NCBI GenBank assembly: GCA_902776475.1
Contig: CACYQD010000002.1
Span: 62,001 to 126,000, forward strand
Source of the DNA: an uncultured Prevotellaceae bacterium
GTDB lineage: Bacteria > Bacteroidota > Bacteroidia > Bacteroidales > Bacteroidaceae
Direction: 5' to 3'
DNA length: 64,000 nucleotides
In this document: piece by piece, positions 16,645 to 26,477 of the stretch
How the letters are laid out: each line of letters opens with the position of its first letter
How positions within the stretch are numbered: the stretch's first letter is position 1
The notes under the pieces: generated by a model
Told to the model about the DNA's origin: nothing
The model's database searches: none
Seen by the model: only the letters and a program-made list of their open reading frames with translations
Position numbers and translations under genes: made by a program

Positions 16645-18617
16645 GAAAGAGCATCTTCATCCTCCTGACCCTCAGCATCTTGCTGCTGACAGGTTGCGCC
16701 AGAATGGGGCAACCCGACGGCGGATGGTATGATGATACCCCACCTCATGTCGTGGCCTCCAATCCGGAAGACCTCTCCACCAACGTGCGCAGCAGGAAGA
16801 TCACCATCCTCTTCGACGAGTATATCAAACTCGACAACCCCACCGAGAAAGTGGTCATCTCGCCCCCGCAGTTGGAAGCCCCCGAGATCAAGGGAGCCGG
16901 CAACCGCATCACCGTGGAGATCAAGGACTCGCTGATCCCCAACACCACCTACACGGTGGATTTCTCCGATGCTATCTCCGACAACAACGAGGGCAACCCG
17001 ATGGGCAACTACACCTACAGTTTCTCCACCGGTGATGTGATCGACACGCTGGAAGTGGCAGGCTATGTCGTCGATGCCGAGACTCTCGAACCCATCAAGG
17101 GTATCCTCGTGGGACTCTATGACAACCTTTCCGACACCGCTTTCACCACCCTGCCCATGCTCCGTGTGGCACGCACCAACGAGGAGGGACGCTTCATCGT
17201 CAAAGGCGTGGCACCTGGTTCCTACCGCGCTTACGCCCTTCAGGATGTCGATGCCAACTACTACTTCTCGCAGAAGAGTGAACAGCTGGCTTTCAGTCCC
17301 GAAGTCATCGTGCCGTCCTGCAAGCCCGATGTCAGACAGGACACCATCTGGCGCGACTCCCTCCATATTGACAACATCACCCAGACGGGATACACCCATT
17401 TCCTGCCTGATGACATCGTGCTCAGAGCCTTCACCGAACCCCTCACCGACCGGTTTCTGGTGAAGAACGAGCGCTCCATTCCAGAGCGCCTCTCCTTCTT
17501 CTTCAGCTATGGCAGCAGCGAATTGCCCAAGATCCAAGGACTCAACTTCGACGAGCGCGACGCCTTCATCCTCGAATCCTCGGAGAAGGGCGACACCCTC
17601 AACTACTGGCTCCGCGACACCCTGCTCGTGAACCAGGACACGCTCAGGATGGCCTTCAGCTACCTCTTCACCGACTCTACAGGTATGCTCGTCTCGCATA
17701 CCGACACCCTTGAGCTCCTTGCCAAGACCTCTTACGAGAAACGCCAGAAAGAGAAGGCCAAGGAATATGAGAAATGGGTCAAGGCCCAGGAAAAGGCACG
17801 CAAGAAGGGCAATGACTACCAGGAAGAGATGCCCCCGGCCCCCCTCGAGATCAAGATAGACCTCAAGAGCGACATGCAGCCCGACGGTTTCATCACCATC
17901 ACCTCGCCCACCCCGCTGCTGTCGGTGGACACCACGAAGATCCACCTCTCGACCAAAGTCGATACCCTCTTCCAGCCCAAGGACTATATCCTGGCCGACT
18001 GGACCATCGTGGCCGACACAGCGATGGAAGCCGCGCGCCGCACCTACGTGCTGCGCCCCGACAGTGCCGGCAACCTATGGACCACCGGCAAGCAATACAG
18101 TCTGGAACTCGACTCCGCCGCCTTCATCGACATTTACGGGAAAGCCTCCCTCGCCACCAAGAAGTCACTCAGCGTGAAACCAGACGAAGACTTCACCACC
18201 ATCACCTTCCACGTGACCAAGATCGATGAGGCACCCTATGTGGGACAGTTGCTCGACAAATCAGGCAAACCCGTCAAGGAGGTCCTCTCCTCCACAGGCG
18301 ACCTCACCTTCACGTATGTGAGACCTGGCGAATACTTCCTGCGCCTCTTCTCCGATGCCAATGGCAATGGCATCTGGGACACCGGCGACTATGCCGAAGG
18401 CCTGCAGGCCGAGATGGTCTATTTCTATCCCGAGATGTTTGAATGCAAGGCCCGGTGGCCCTTTGAGGCCAACTGGAACCCCTCAAACGTGAGGGCAGAC
18501 AACCTGAAGCCTTCGGAGCTGACCAAACAAAAGAAAGACAACAAAAAGAGAAAGATGAACCGGAATATAGAGAGAGCCCGCAAGATGGGCATCACCTACA
18601 TTCCACAAACTCAATAA
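16641..18617 (+). CDS. Ig-like domain lipoprotein
   Basis: A 658-residue lipoprotein with signal peptide and lipobox LTGC (cysteine at about residue 19). Following it is a bacterial Ig-like (Big_5/SbsA type) domain at about 30-130 (PPHVVASNPEDLSTNV, ...NTTYTVDFSDAISDNNEGN). Next is a carboxypeptidase-regulatory-like fold at about 135-215 and further beta-rich domains; a charged helical stretch lies near 365-395. A short KKDNKKRKMNRNIERARKMG segment sits near the C-terminus. Function unknown; the family is common in Bacteroidetes envelopes. It overlaps the GH3 gene by four bases and precedes the DUF3108 gene by four. Confidence 0.85.
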   Translation: MRKSIFILLTLSILLLTGCARMGQPDGGWYDDTPPHVVASNPEDLSTNVRSRKITILFDEYIKLDNPTEKVVISPPQLEAPEIKGAGNRITVEIKDSLIPNTTYTVDFSDAISDNNEGNPMGNYTYSFSTGDVIDTLEVAGYVVDAETLEPIKGILVGLYDNLSDTAFTTLPMLRVARTNEEGRFIVKGVAPGSYRAYALQDVDANYYFSQKSEQLAFSPEVIVPSCKPDVRQDTIWRDSLHIDNITQTGYTHFLPDDIVLRAFTEPLTDRFLVKNERSIPERLSFFFSYGSSELPKIQGLNFDERDAFILESSEKGDTLNYWLRDTLLVNQDTLRMAFSYLFTDSTGMLVSHTDTLELLAKTSYEKRQKEKAKEYEKWVKAQEKARKKGNDYQEEMPPAPLEIKIDLKSDMQPDGFITITSPTPLLSVDTTKIHLSTKVDTLFQPKDYILADWTIVADTAMEAARRTYVLRPDSAGNLWTTGKQYSLELDSAAFIDIYGKASLATKKSLSVKPDEDFTTITFHVTKIDEAPYVGQLLDKSGKPVKEVLSSTGDLTFTYVRPGEYFLRLFSDANGNGIWDTGDYAEGLQAEMVYFYPEMFECKARWPFEANWNPSNVRADNLKPSELTKQKKDNKKRKMNRNIERARKMGITYIPQTQ

Positions 18618-18621
18618 CGCC

Positions 18622-19437
18622 ATGAACAGAATCAGAATATTCATTTTCTTGCTGACGATGCTCACAGCGACTTCGACTTCAGCACAATGCCCACTCACCA
18701 ACACCGCTTTCACGTCGGGTGAGTTTCTGTCCTACAACCTCTACTTCAACTGGAAATTCGTATGGGTGAAAGTCGGTACGGCCTCCCTGTCGACCGTCTC
18801 CTCCAACTATAAGGGAAAGCCTGCCTTCAGAAGCAGTCTCATCACCCGCGGCAACGGCAAGCTCGACAAGTTCTTCGTCATGCGCGACACGCTCATGGGC
18901 TATGTCACCCCCACCCTCTCGCCCCTATACTTCCGCAAAGGCGCTGAGGAAGGCAGCCGTTACACCGTCGATGAGGTGTGGTACTCATATCCCAACGGCA
19001 AGTGCAAGGTCAACATGCACCGGCAGAAAAACGACAAGAGCCACGAGCGCAGCGAGAAGACCCTCGACCAGTGTGTGTATGACATGCTCAACATCTTCAC
19101 ACGCGCCCGCAGTTTCAATTCCGCAGGCTGGAAGAAAGGCCACACCATCAAGTTTCCCGTGGCCGACGGCAACGGTGTGACCACCGCCCTGCTCAAATAC
19201 GAAGGCAAGGAAAACGTGCAAGGCGACAATGGGAAGAAGTACAGCTGTCTGCGGCTCTCCTACTCGGAATGGAGCGAGCGAAAGAACAAATACAGGCAAT
19301 ATGCCACCTTCTTCGTCACCGACGACAGCAACCATGTGCCCGTGCGCATTGATATCACGCTGAACTTCGGCAATGCCAAGGCCTTTGTCTCCAGCATGAA
19401 AGGCGTCAAGACCCCATCCTCAACAACGACCAAATAA
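18622..19437 (+). CDS. DUF3108 domain-containing exported protein
   Basis: A 271-residue protein with an N-terminal signal peptide ending near TSAQ, followed by the DUF3108 fold (GEFLSYNLYFNWKFVWVKVGTASL; VRIDITLNFGNAKAFV at the end). The family is periplasmic or outer-membrane-facing with unknown function. Sandwiched between an Ig-like lipoprotein and an ArnT-like glycosyltransferase with gaps of 4 and 14 bases, it is probably part of one envelope-modifying operon. Confidence 0.88.
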   Translation: MNRIRIFIFLLTMLTATSTSAQCPLTNTAFTSGEFLSYNLYFNWKFVWVKVGTASLSTVSSNYKGKPAFRSSLITRGNGKLDKFFVMRDTLMGYVTPTLSPLYFRKGAEEGSRYTVDEVWYSYPNGKCKVNMHRQKNDKSHERSEKTLDQCVYDMLNIFTRARSFNSAGWKKGHTIKFPVADGNGVTTALLKYEGKENVQGDNGKKYSCLRLSYSEWSERKNKYRQYATFFVTDDSNHVPVRIDITLNFGNAKAFVSSMKGVKTPSSTTTK

Positions 19438-19451
19438 GAGAAGGCCATCCC

Positions 19452-21179
19452 ATGACCGAATTGGTTAAGAACAAGACTTTCTGGATGCTGCTGGCGGCAT
19501 GCTGCCTCAGTGTCCTGCTGTTTCTCGACTTCGACTACAACACCAAGGGCGAGCCCCGCGAGTCGCTGGTCTCCTACTCCATGCTCCATTCCGGCAACTG
19601 GATTCTGCCCCGCAACAGTGTGGGAGAGATCGCCTATAAACCGCCGATGCTCCACTGGTGCATCGCAGCCGTCTCTGCCGTGGCGGGAGAGGTGACCGAA
19701 CAGACCTCACGCATCCCCTCGGCACTGGCCTTCATCGCACTGACCCTGGTCACCTATCTGTTCTTCCGCCGCCGCTGCGACGAGAAGACCGCACTCCTCA
19801 CCGCACTCCTCACCTTCACGGGATATGAGCTGCACCGCATGGGCTACAACTGCCGCGTCGATATGCTGCTCACCTTTTTCATCGTGGCCGCCCTCTACGG
19901 ACTGTACCGTTGGCATGAGAAAGGCATGAAGAGCCTGCCATTGACAGCCATCCTCATGATGAGTCTCGGCACGCTCACCAAGGGACCCATCGGAGCCCTG
20001 CTGCCCTGTCTGATCACAGGCGTCTATCTGCTGCTCCAAAAGGTCAACTTCTGGAAGGCCCTCCTGTGGATGATGGCCATCGGCCTGTTGTCACTCCTCC
20101 TTCCCTTCCTGTGGTATCTCGCCGCCTACCGACAGTCAGGCGATGAATTCATCCGCCTGATGATGGAGGAGAACGTCGGGAGGATGACGAATACCATGAG
20201 TTACAAGGTGCATGTCGAACCCTGGTACATCAATTTCCTCTACGTTCTCATGGGCATGGCTCCCTGGACCCTCCTTGGCCTCATCGCCCTGATTGCCCAT
20301 CCCCGCCAACTGGCCCTCACCACTCCCGGCAACTGGCGCTCCTGGCCCCGGCGTGTGGGCCGGTGGGTCACATCACTCTCTCCTATCACCCTCCACTCCA
20401 CCATCGTCGTCGTCGTCACCCTCGTTTTCTTCAGCATCCCCGAGTGCAAGCGGAGCGTCTACCTGATGCCCATCTATCCCTTTCTCTCCTATCTGACGGT
20501 CAAGTGGCTATTGGTCCTCGCCGACCGCAAATCACCCGCTATCGACATTTACGGCACCATCCTGGCCGTTTTTGGACTCCTCGCCGCCTTGGTGTTTATA
20601 GCCCTAAGGTTCATCCCCATCCCCCAAGACCTGTTTCATGGCCGCAAGGCCTACGACAACTGGGAGATGCTGCACAATGTCGCCACCTATAACGGTGTCC
20701 TCCCCTGGTTGATCATCCTATTGCTCCTGTCAGCCTCTTTCGTCTGGTGGCGGTGGCGCAAAGGCACCCATGGCCTGCGCGACCATCTGACGGCCGTGGC
20801 GATACTCACCTTCGTGTTTTACCTGGCCTTTGACGGTGTCTTCAAGCCCGCCATCCTCAACGCCAAGTCGGTGAAGCACATCGCCCAGCAAATCGGCACC
20901 CGCGTGGGCGACAGTCCGCTCTATGAGTATATCGAGAGCGGTGTCCAGGCCAAGGGAGACCCCATCCACTACTATGAGCTGAATTTCTATCTTCACGACC
21001 GCATCGACAATTTCCATCTGCGGCAGCCCGCCAACGGATACCTGCTCATCGGCGATGAAGATGCACAGCTCCGCCTGCCCGACTTCCAAAAACAAGGCTA
21101 TCACTTCGAGCGTGTCTATGATTCCGGACCGGAACCACTGTTGAAACAGACCCTCCATCTCTATCGTTTCTGGCGATGA
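19452..21179 (+). CDS. ArnT-like (PMT/GT83) membrane glycosyltransferase
   Basis: A 575-residue integral membrane protein of the dolichol-phosphate-mannose/ArnT family, which transfers a sugar from a polyprenyl phosphate donor to a lipid A or other acceptor at the periplasmic face. The first periplasmic loop carries DFDYNTKGEPRESLVSYSM (acidic residues at about 26 and 34 match the GT-C catalytic region) followed by the PRNSVGEIAYKPPMLHW family signature. About ten to eleven hydrophobic segments follow, then a soluble C-terminal part. Sugar and acceptor are not determined. It ends the operon and is followed by a strong terminator. Confidence 0.88.
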   Translation: MTELVKNKTFWMLLAACCLSVLLFLDFDYNTKGEPRESLVSYSMLHSGNWILPRNSVGEIAYKPPMLHWCIAAVSAVAGEVTEQTSRIPSALAFIALTLVTYLFFRRRCDEKTALLTALLTFTGYELHRMGYNCRVDMLLTFFIVAALYGLYRWHEKGMKSLPLTAILMMSLGTLTKGPIGALLPCLITGVYLLLQKVNFWKALLWMMAIGLLSLLLPFLWYLAAYRQSGDEFIRLMMEENVGRMTNTMSYKVHVEPWYINFLYVLMGMAPWTLLGLIALIAHPRQLALTTPGNWRSWPRRVGRWVTSLSPITLHSTIVVVVTLVFFSIPECKRSVYLMPIYPFLSYLTVKWLLVLADRKSPAIDIYGTILAVFGLLAALVFIALRFIPIPQDLFHGRKAYDNWEMLHNVATYNGVLPWLIILLLLSASFVWWRWRKGTHGLRDHLTAVAILTFVFYLAFDGVFKPAILNAKSVKHIAQQIGTRVGDSPLYEYIESGVQAKGDPIHYYELNFYLHDRIDNFHLRQPANGYLLIGDEDAQLRLPDFQKQGYHFERVYDSGPEPLLKQTLHLYRFWR

Positions 21180-21250
21180 AAAAGGAGCGGAAAACACATA
21201 GAAAAGTGTAGATTTTACACCAAAATTAAGGCGTTTTTGCCCACTTTCAC

Positions 21251-21289
21251 GTGGATGGAGTATTTATATTCCATCCACTTCTTTTTTTT
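21251..21289 (+). terminator. Rho-independent terminator after the ArnT-like gene
   Basis: Arms GTGGATGGA (21251-21259) and TCCATCCAC (21270-21278) followed by a T-rich tract with eight consecutive T. The gap from 21180 to 21480 holds this terminator and the susC promoter. Confidence 0.8.
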
Positions 21290-21373
21290 CTCCAAAAAGC
21301 CATATTTTACTAATTTTCAATTATTTACAGCATTTTGACCATTTTCAGAAATCCACTTTTTCGTTGTAAAGTA

Positions 21374-21404
21374 TTGATGCGACATTATAATTATTCTATC
21401 TTTG
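21374..21404 (+). promoter_or_regulatory. Promoter of the beta-glucan PUL
   Basis: TTG (21374-21376), 20-base spacer and TATCTTTG (21397-21404) give a full Bacteroidetes promoter about 77 bases upstream of the susC ATG. Confidence 0.75.
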
Positions 21405-21480
21405 CCACCGAAATGCTAACCACTGCATCGTAAAGCCTAAAAATCGAGATAACCTAAATAATAATTAATCCAATTTGGTA

Positions 21481-24400
21481 ATGAAAACAGGAAGATTTCT
21501 ACTGGTGTTATTGACATTATTGATGATGTCAATCAGCACATTTGCCCAGAAGCAAAACTTCTCGGGTACGGTGTTAGACGACAGCGGGATGCCCATCATC
21601 GGCGCCTCCGTCGTAGAGAAAGGATCGTCCAATGGAGCGATTACCGACATCGACGGCAATTTCACATTGTCGGTGGAGCCGGGAACCACCTTGGTCGTTT
21701 CCTATTTAGGATACAAGAGTGTGGAACTGAAAGCCAGTCCCAACATGCGCGTGGAGTTGCAGGAAGACTCCCAGACCCTCGACAACCTCGTGGTGATCGG
21801 TTACGGTGTGCAGAAAAAGAGCGTCGTGACCGCCTCTATCGCCAAGGTGAGCGCCGAAGACCTTGACGGCAAGACCCGTCTGCGCGCTGAGGATGCCCTC
21901 AAGGGACTCGCTGCCGGTATCAACGTCACCTCCTCCTCCGGTCAGCCCGGATCCAAGTCGATGATCCGCATCCGCGGTATCGGCACCATCAACAACTCCG
22001 AACCCCTCTACATCATTGACGGCATGCCCACCGACCAAAACGGTATGGAATCCGTCAACCCCAATGATATCGAGAGTATCGAGGTGCTGAAGGACGCCGC
22101 CTCAGGCGCCATCTACGGTGCCCGCGCCGCCAATGGTGTCATCCTCGTGACCACGAAGAAAGGCAAGATGGGCAAGGCCAACATCAACTACGGATTCTCC
22201 TATGGTTGGCAGAGTGCCTGGAAGAAACGCGACGTGACCGGAGCCACCGACTACGCCATCCTGCAGAACGAGCGCCGGATGGAGAATGGTCTCGCTCCCC
22301 TCTACAATGACCCCTACAATTTGATTGACGCCAACGGCGACGCCATTGTCGGTTTCGGAACCAACTGGCAGGACCTCCTCTTCAACGACAATGCACCCAT
22401 CGTGCAGCACGACCTGAGCATCAGCGGAGCCACGGAGAAAATCAACTACTACCTCTCCATGGGTTACTTCACCCAGGACGGTATTGTCGGCGGTAACTTC
22501 GGACATTCCAACTACGACCGTCTGACCATCCGTTCCAACAACCAGTTCAACCTGATTGACGCCACGAAAGAGCGTGACTTCCTCAACAAACTTGACCTTG
22601 GTGCCAACCTCTCCTATATGCGTGTGCACAACACTGGCATCGACGCCAACAGCACCTGGGGTTCACCATTGGGATCTGCTCTCTATCTGGCTCCTACCCT
22701 CCCCGTCACGCTGAGACACGGTTATGAACTGGACGAAAATGGACAGCCCAACTACTCAAAACCCCTGATTGGCCAGCAACAGATCGACCGCTACTATGCC
22801 TATGATCTCTACACCGATGCCAACGGCGACCCCTATACCATCCCCAATTTCATCGGCAGCTATCAGGAGCAGAACAACCCCATCGCCATGATGCAGGGCA
22901 ATCCCACTAAGAACTGGTCACATAAGTTCATGCCGAAATTCTCACTCGACCTGCAGTTGTGGGACGAACTGAGATACCATTTCACCTACAGTGCCGAACT
23001 CTCCTTCTGGGGCTACAACGCTGCCACCCTGCAGAAATTCTACCTCTCCGGCAACAACAATACCGACCATACCTCTGCCACCTCCTACAAAGGCAACAAC
23101 ACCACCTGGCAGATAGAGAATACCCTGACCTACGACAAGGTCTTCGGCAAGCACACCATCGGCGTGGTGCTCGGCCAGAGTGCTCTGAAATTCAAGGGCG
23201 ACGAACTGGGCGGTTCACACTGGAACCTGGTCAATCCCCAGAAACCCAGCATCAACTACACCACCGGCGGCGACCTTGAGCTTTCTACCGATGCCGACGG
23301 CAAGATCACTGGAGCCAAGAGTCTCGTCGGAGCCTGGGGCGGTCCCTATGTGGAACATCGCCTGTCATCCCTTTTTGCCCGTCTGAGCTACAACTACGAC
23401 GAGCGCTACATGTTGCAGGCCACCATCCGCCGCGATGGCAGCAGCCGTTTCGGCAGCAACAACAAATACGGTACGTTCCCCTCTTTCTCCGTGGGATGGA
23501 ACATCATGAACGAGTCCTTCATGGAGAGCAACCGCCATTGGCTCAACAACCTGAAGCTCCGTGCCAGTTGGGGAAAGAACGGTAACGACAACATCGGCGA
23601 CTTCGCCTACACCACCCTCACCGCCCTCGGTGCCAGCAGCAACTACTACTTCGGACAGACAGCTGCCATGATCTATGGTTCGAAAGCCAACCGTCTGGCC
23701 AACGAAGACCTGAAATGGGAAGAGAGCGAGCAGACCAACATCGGCCTCGACCTCGGTCTGTGGAGCAACAAACTCACCTTCAGTGTCGATTACTTCATCA
23801 AGAAGACCAACGGCATGATCATCGAGATGCCCATTCCGAGTTATGTCGGTGAGGCCCGTCCGCTGGCCAACGTCGGCGACATGGAGAACAGCGGCGTGGA
23901 GTTTGAACTGGGCTACAAGTGGAACATCTCCGATGCCCGCTTCGCCATCAAGGGCAACGCCTCCTACCTCAAGAATAAGTTGAAGAACCTCGGCAATGAC
24001 ACCGGTTTCATCAACTACGGCATCAGTCAGTTCTCCGACGGCGGTACCCGCGCTGAGAACGGTCAGCCCTTCCCCTTCTTCTATGGTTACAAGACCAACG
24101 GCATCTTCCAAAATGTCGCTGAGGTGCAAGCCTACACCAACCAAGATGGTAGTCTCATCATGCCCAATGCCCGTCCCGGCGACTTCCGTTTCGTAGATAT
24201 GAACGGTGACGGCAAAATCAACTCCGACGACCGCACCAACATCGGTAACGGCGTGCCCACATGGTCCTTCGGCCTCAACTTCGACGCAGAATGGAAAGGT
24301 TTCGACCTCAGCGTCTTCTTCCAGGGCGTGAGCGGCGCCGACGTGTTTGACGCCACCTACCGCCAGGACATCGCCTCCGGCAACTATCCCACCTGGGTGC

Positions 24401-24729
24401 TCCAGCGCTGGACCGGCGAAGGCACGAGCAACACCGTGCCCACCCTGGGTGACTCCAAGAACTGGGTTTGCAGCGATATGTACATCCAGGACGGCAGTTA
24501 CCTGCGCCTGAAGAACATCACACTCGGCTACTCCCTGCCGCGGAACCTCACCAGCCGTATCGGCATCAGCCACCTGCGTGTCTTTGCCCGTGCGGAGAAC
24601 CTCTTCACCTGGACCAAATACTGGGGATTTGACCCAGAAATCGGTTCCGGAGCCACCAATCTCGGTGTTGACTACGGAGTCTATCCTCAAGCCCGAACCT
24701 ATACCATCGGATTCAATGTCAACCTTTAA
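21481..24729 (+). CDS. SusC/RagA family TonB-linked outer membrane receptor
   Basis: A 1082-residue outer-membrane importer that, with a SusD lid, takes up oligosaccharides using TonB energy. Signal peptide ends near TFAQ; then a carboxypeptidase-regulatory-like domain (about 26-100), the TonB plug domain (about 115-225, with the SusC-typical IRGIGTINNSEPLYIIDGMP and AASGAIYGARAANGVILVTT) and a 22-strand barrel to the C-terminal aromatic-rich strand ending GFNVNL. ATG 21481 is chosen over an in-frame TTG six bases earlier. First gene of the PUL; the linked GH16 and GH3 enzymes indicate beta-glucan as substrate. Confidence 0.95.
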   Translation: MKTGRFLLVLLTLLMMSISTFAQKQNFSGTVLDDSGMPIIGASVVEKGSSNGAITDIDGNFTLSVEPGTTLVVSYLGYKSVELKASPNMRVELQEDSQTLDNLVVIGYGVQKKSVVTASIAKVSAEDLDGKTRLRAEDALKGLAAGINVTSSSGQPGSKSMIRIRGIGTINNSEPLYIIDGMPTDQNGMESVNPNDIESIEVLKDAASGAIYGARAANGVILVTTKKGKMGKANINYGFSYGWQSAWKKRDVTGATDYAILQNERRMENGLAPLYNDPYNLIDANGDAIVGFGTNWQDLLFNDNAPIVQHDLSISGATEKINYYLSMGYFTQDGIVGGNFGHSNYDRLTIRSNNQFNLIDATKERDFLNKLDLGANLSYMRVHNTGIDANSTWGSPLGSALYLAPTLPVTLRHGYELDENGQPNYSKPLIGQQQIDRYYAYDLYTDANGDPYTIPNFIGSYQEQNNPIAMMQGNPTKNWSHKFMPKFSLDLQLWDELRYHFTYSAELSFWGYNAATLQKFYLSGNNNTDHTSATSYKGNNTTWQIENTLTYDKVFGKHTIGVVLGQSALKFKGDELGGSHWNLVNPQKPSINYTTGGDLELSTDADGKITGAKSLVGAWGGPYVEHRLSSLFARLSYNYDERYMLQATIRRDGSSRFGSNNKYGTFPSFSVGWNIMNESFMESNRHWLNNLKLRASWGKNGNDNIGDFAYTTLTALGASSNYYFGQTAAMIYGSKANRLANEDLKWEESEQTNIGLDLGLWSNKLTFSVDYFIKKTNGMIIEMPIPSYVGEARPLANVGDMENSGVEFELGYKWNISDARFAIKGNASYLKNKLKNLGNDTGFINYGISQFSDGGTRAENGQPFPFFYGYKTNGIFQNVAEVQAYTNQDGSLIMPNARPGDFRFVDMNGDGKINSDDRTNIGNGVPTWSFGLNFDAEWKGFDLSVFFQGVSGADVFDATYRQDIASGNYPTWVLQRWTGEGTSNTVPTLGDSKNWVCSDMYIQDGSYLRLKNITLGYSLPRNLTSRIGISHLRVFARAENLFTWTKYWGFDPEIGSGATNLGVDYGVYPQARTYTIGFNVNL

Positions 24730-24780
24730 AATTGAAGATTGAAGATTGGAGATTAAAGATTGAAAATTGATAATTAGAGG
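24730..24780. repeat. ATTGAAG heptad repeats between susC and susD
   Basis: The gap holds ATTGA-type words spaced seven bases apart (ATTGAAG, ATTGAAG, ATTGGAG, ATTAAAG, ATTGAAA). The same words occur at 26359-26450, 38840 and 43755-43805. Confidence 0.7.
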
Positions 24781-24807
24781 ATAAAATAGAAAAATCAACC
24801 ATTAAAC

Positions 24808-26358
24808 ATGAAAATGATGAAGACCAAAATATATCAATTCTGCGCAGGACTCGTCTGCTTCGGTATGACCATGGCGATGACCTCATGCGGCGATGACTTC
24901 TTAGAGGTGAAGAATCCCACGGGAGAGCCTCTGGAGGAATACTATACCACTGAGGAGACCCTTAACGAGGCCCTCACCTCTGCTTATGCCCCGCTGCACT
25001 GGCCCGACTGGGACAACATAGCCTACAACGACCTGACCGTCGATGCCGAGATCATGGGTGACGACTTCTGGGTGGGCGGCAGCGACAACACCGACAATCA
25101 GCACTGGCACCGTCTGTTCAACTTCGCCGCCGACGGCAACAACACCCTTGCCACCCTCTGGGGCGACTTCTATAGCGGCATCAAGCGCTGCAACGACGCC
25201 ATCAAATATGCTGGCTGGGAGAGCAAGTCCACTCCGCAGTTCCGCCGTTCGATGGAGATGCAGGCCCGTCTGCTCCGCGTCTATTATTACAACATTCTCT
25301 GGCACTACTACGGCAATGTGCCCTTCTATCTGGAGAACCTCTCGCTGCCCTATACCGCTCCGCAGATGAAGGCCGACGAGATCTACGCCCAGTTGCTGCC
25401 CGAATTGGAAGAAATCATCTCCTCCGGCGTTCTTCCCATGCGCTGGCCGAATGCCGAGTCAGGCCGTGTGAGCCAGGCCTTCGCCTACATGCTCTATGCC
25501 GAGATGGTGATGTATCAGAACGACAACAGCCGCTATGCCAAGGCCCTTGGTTTCATGAAGGAACTGATCAACGACTCCAATTATGAACTCAACCCCAGTT
25601 ACGCCAACATCTGGGAAGAGAGCGGAGAGTGGTCGAAGGAGAGCATCTTTGAAATCAACTACAATGATGACCAGGCCCAGCGCGACTGGGGAGTCGCTGC
25701 CCTGAATGCCGGCGGTTCGATCCTCCCGACACTCATCTCGCCCAACGGCTTTGCTGATGACGAGTGGAGCGGTATGGACGGATGGGGCTTCCTGCCCATG
25801 CGCATAGAGACCTACAATATGTTTGCCGAGGGCGACGTGCGCCGGGACGCCACCTGCTGGGACGTGCGCGGCTCCAGTTACACCGAGCGCTATCAGGACA
25901 CCCATATGTGGTTGAAGAAATATCGTCCGACGCTTGACAACTGCAAGGACTGTCCGACATCGAAAAACCTCAACTACAACAACAACAAGCGCATCTACCG
26001 CTATGCAGAGACCCTGCTCAACGCAGCCGAACTGTTGCTGCAGACCGGCGGCAGTGCCACCGAGGCAGCAGGCTACGTGAACCAAGTGCGCGCCCGTGCC
26101 GGACTCGGCAACCTCTCCAGTGTCACCATCGACGACATCCTCAATGAGCGTCATCTGGAGTTCTGCGGTGAGGGCAAACGCTACTTTGACCTTGTCCGCG
26201 CCGAAGGCATCCCCGGTGTCACCCAGAAAGCCTCTACCGTCCTCGTGCCCGACACCTACGGTTACCGCACCAACTCATGGACTTCCAGCAAGAAGTATAT
26301 CCCTCTGGCACAATCCGAACTTGATGCCGACCCCACGCTGGTACAGAACAATTATTGA
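24808..26358 (+). CDS. SusD/RagB family nutrient-binding outer membrane lipoprotein
   Basis: A 516-residue surface lipoprotein that binds glycan and caps the SusC channel. The lipobox is in TMAMTSC (cysteine 27), followed by GDDFLE, an acidic stretch resembling the Bacteroidetes surface-export signal. The SusD fold with TPR-like helices is visible from YYTTEETLNEALTSAYAPLH onward, and the C-terminal RagB/SusD domain contains RYAETLLNAAELLL and ILNERHLEFCGEGKRYFDLVR, classical family motifs. Cotranscribed with susC. Confidence 0.95.
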   Translation: MKMMKTKIYQFCAGLVCFGMTMAMTSCGDDFLEVKNPTGEPLEEYYTTEETLNEALTSAYAPLHWPDWDNIAYNDLTVDAEIMGDDFWVGGSDNTDNQHWHRLFNFAADGNNTLATLWGDFYSGIKRCNDAIKYAGWESKSTPQFRRSMEMQARLLRVYYYNILWHYYGNVPFYLENLSLPYTAPQMKADEIYAQLLPELEEIISSGVLPMRWPNAESGRVSQAFAYMLYAEMVMYQNDNSRYAKALGFMKELINDSNYELNPSYANIWEESGEWSKESIFEINYNDDQAQRDWGVAALNAGGSILPTLISPNGFADDEWSGMDGWGFLPMRIETYNMFAEGDVRRDATCWDVRGSSYTERYQDTHMWLKKYRPTLDNCKDCPTSKNLNYNNNKRIYRYAETLLNAAELLLQTGGSATEAAGYVNQVRARAGLGNLSSVTIDDILNERHLEFCGEGKRYFDLVRAEGIPGVTQKASTVLVPDTYGYRTNSWTSSKKYIPLAQSELDADPTLVQNNY

Positions 26359-26450
26359 AAATTGATTTCGGCCAAGGCCGATTGAAAATTGAAAATTGAA
26401 AATTGAAGATTGAAAATTGATTTCGACCAAGGACGATTGAAAATTGAGAT
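26359..26450. repeat. Heptad repeats with GC palindrome between susD and the glycan-binding gene
   Basis: Two copies of a unit in which ATTGAAA heptads flank a palindromic core: TCGGCCAAGGCCGA (26368-26381, perfect) and TCGACCAAGGACGA (26423-26436, one mismatched pair). A related unit occurs at 43764-43800 after the ITPase gene. Confidence 0.7.
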
Positions 26451-26477
26451 TTTGGAATTTAGAATATATAAAGAGTT

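Noticed and set aside
21240-21260. parS site upstream of susC
   Set aside because: TTTCACGTGG shows a partial match (about 10 of 16) and belongs to the terminator stem.
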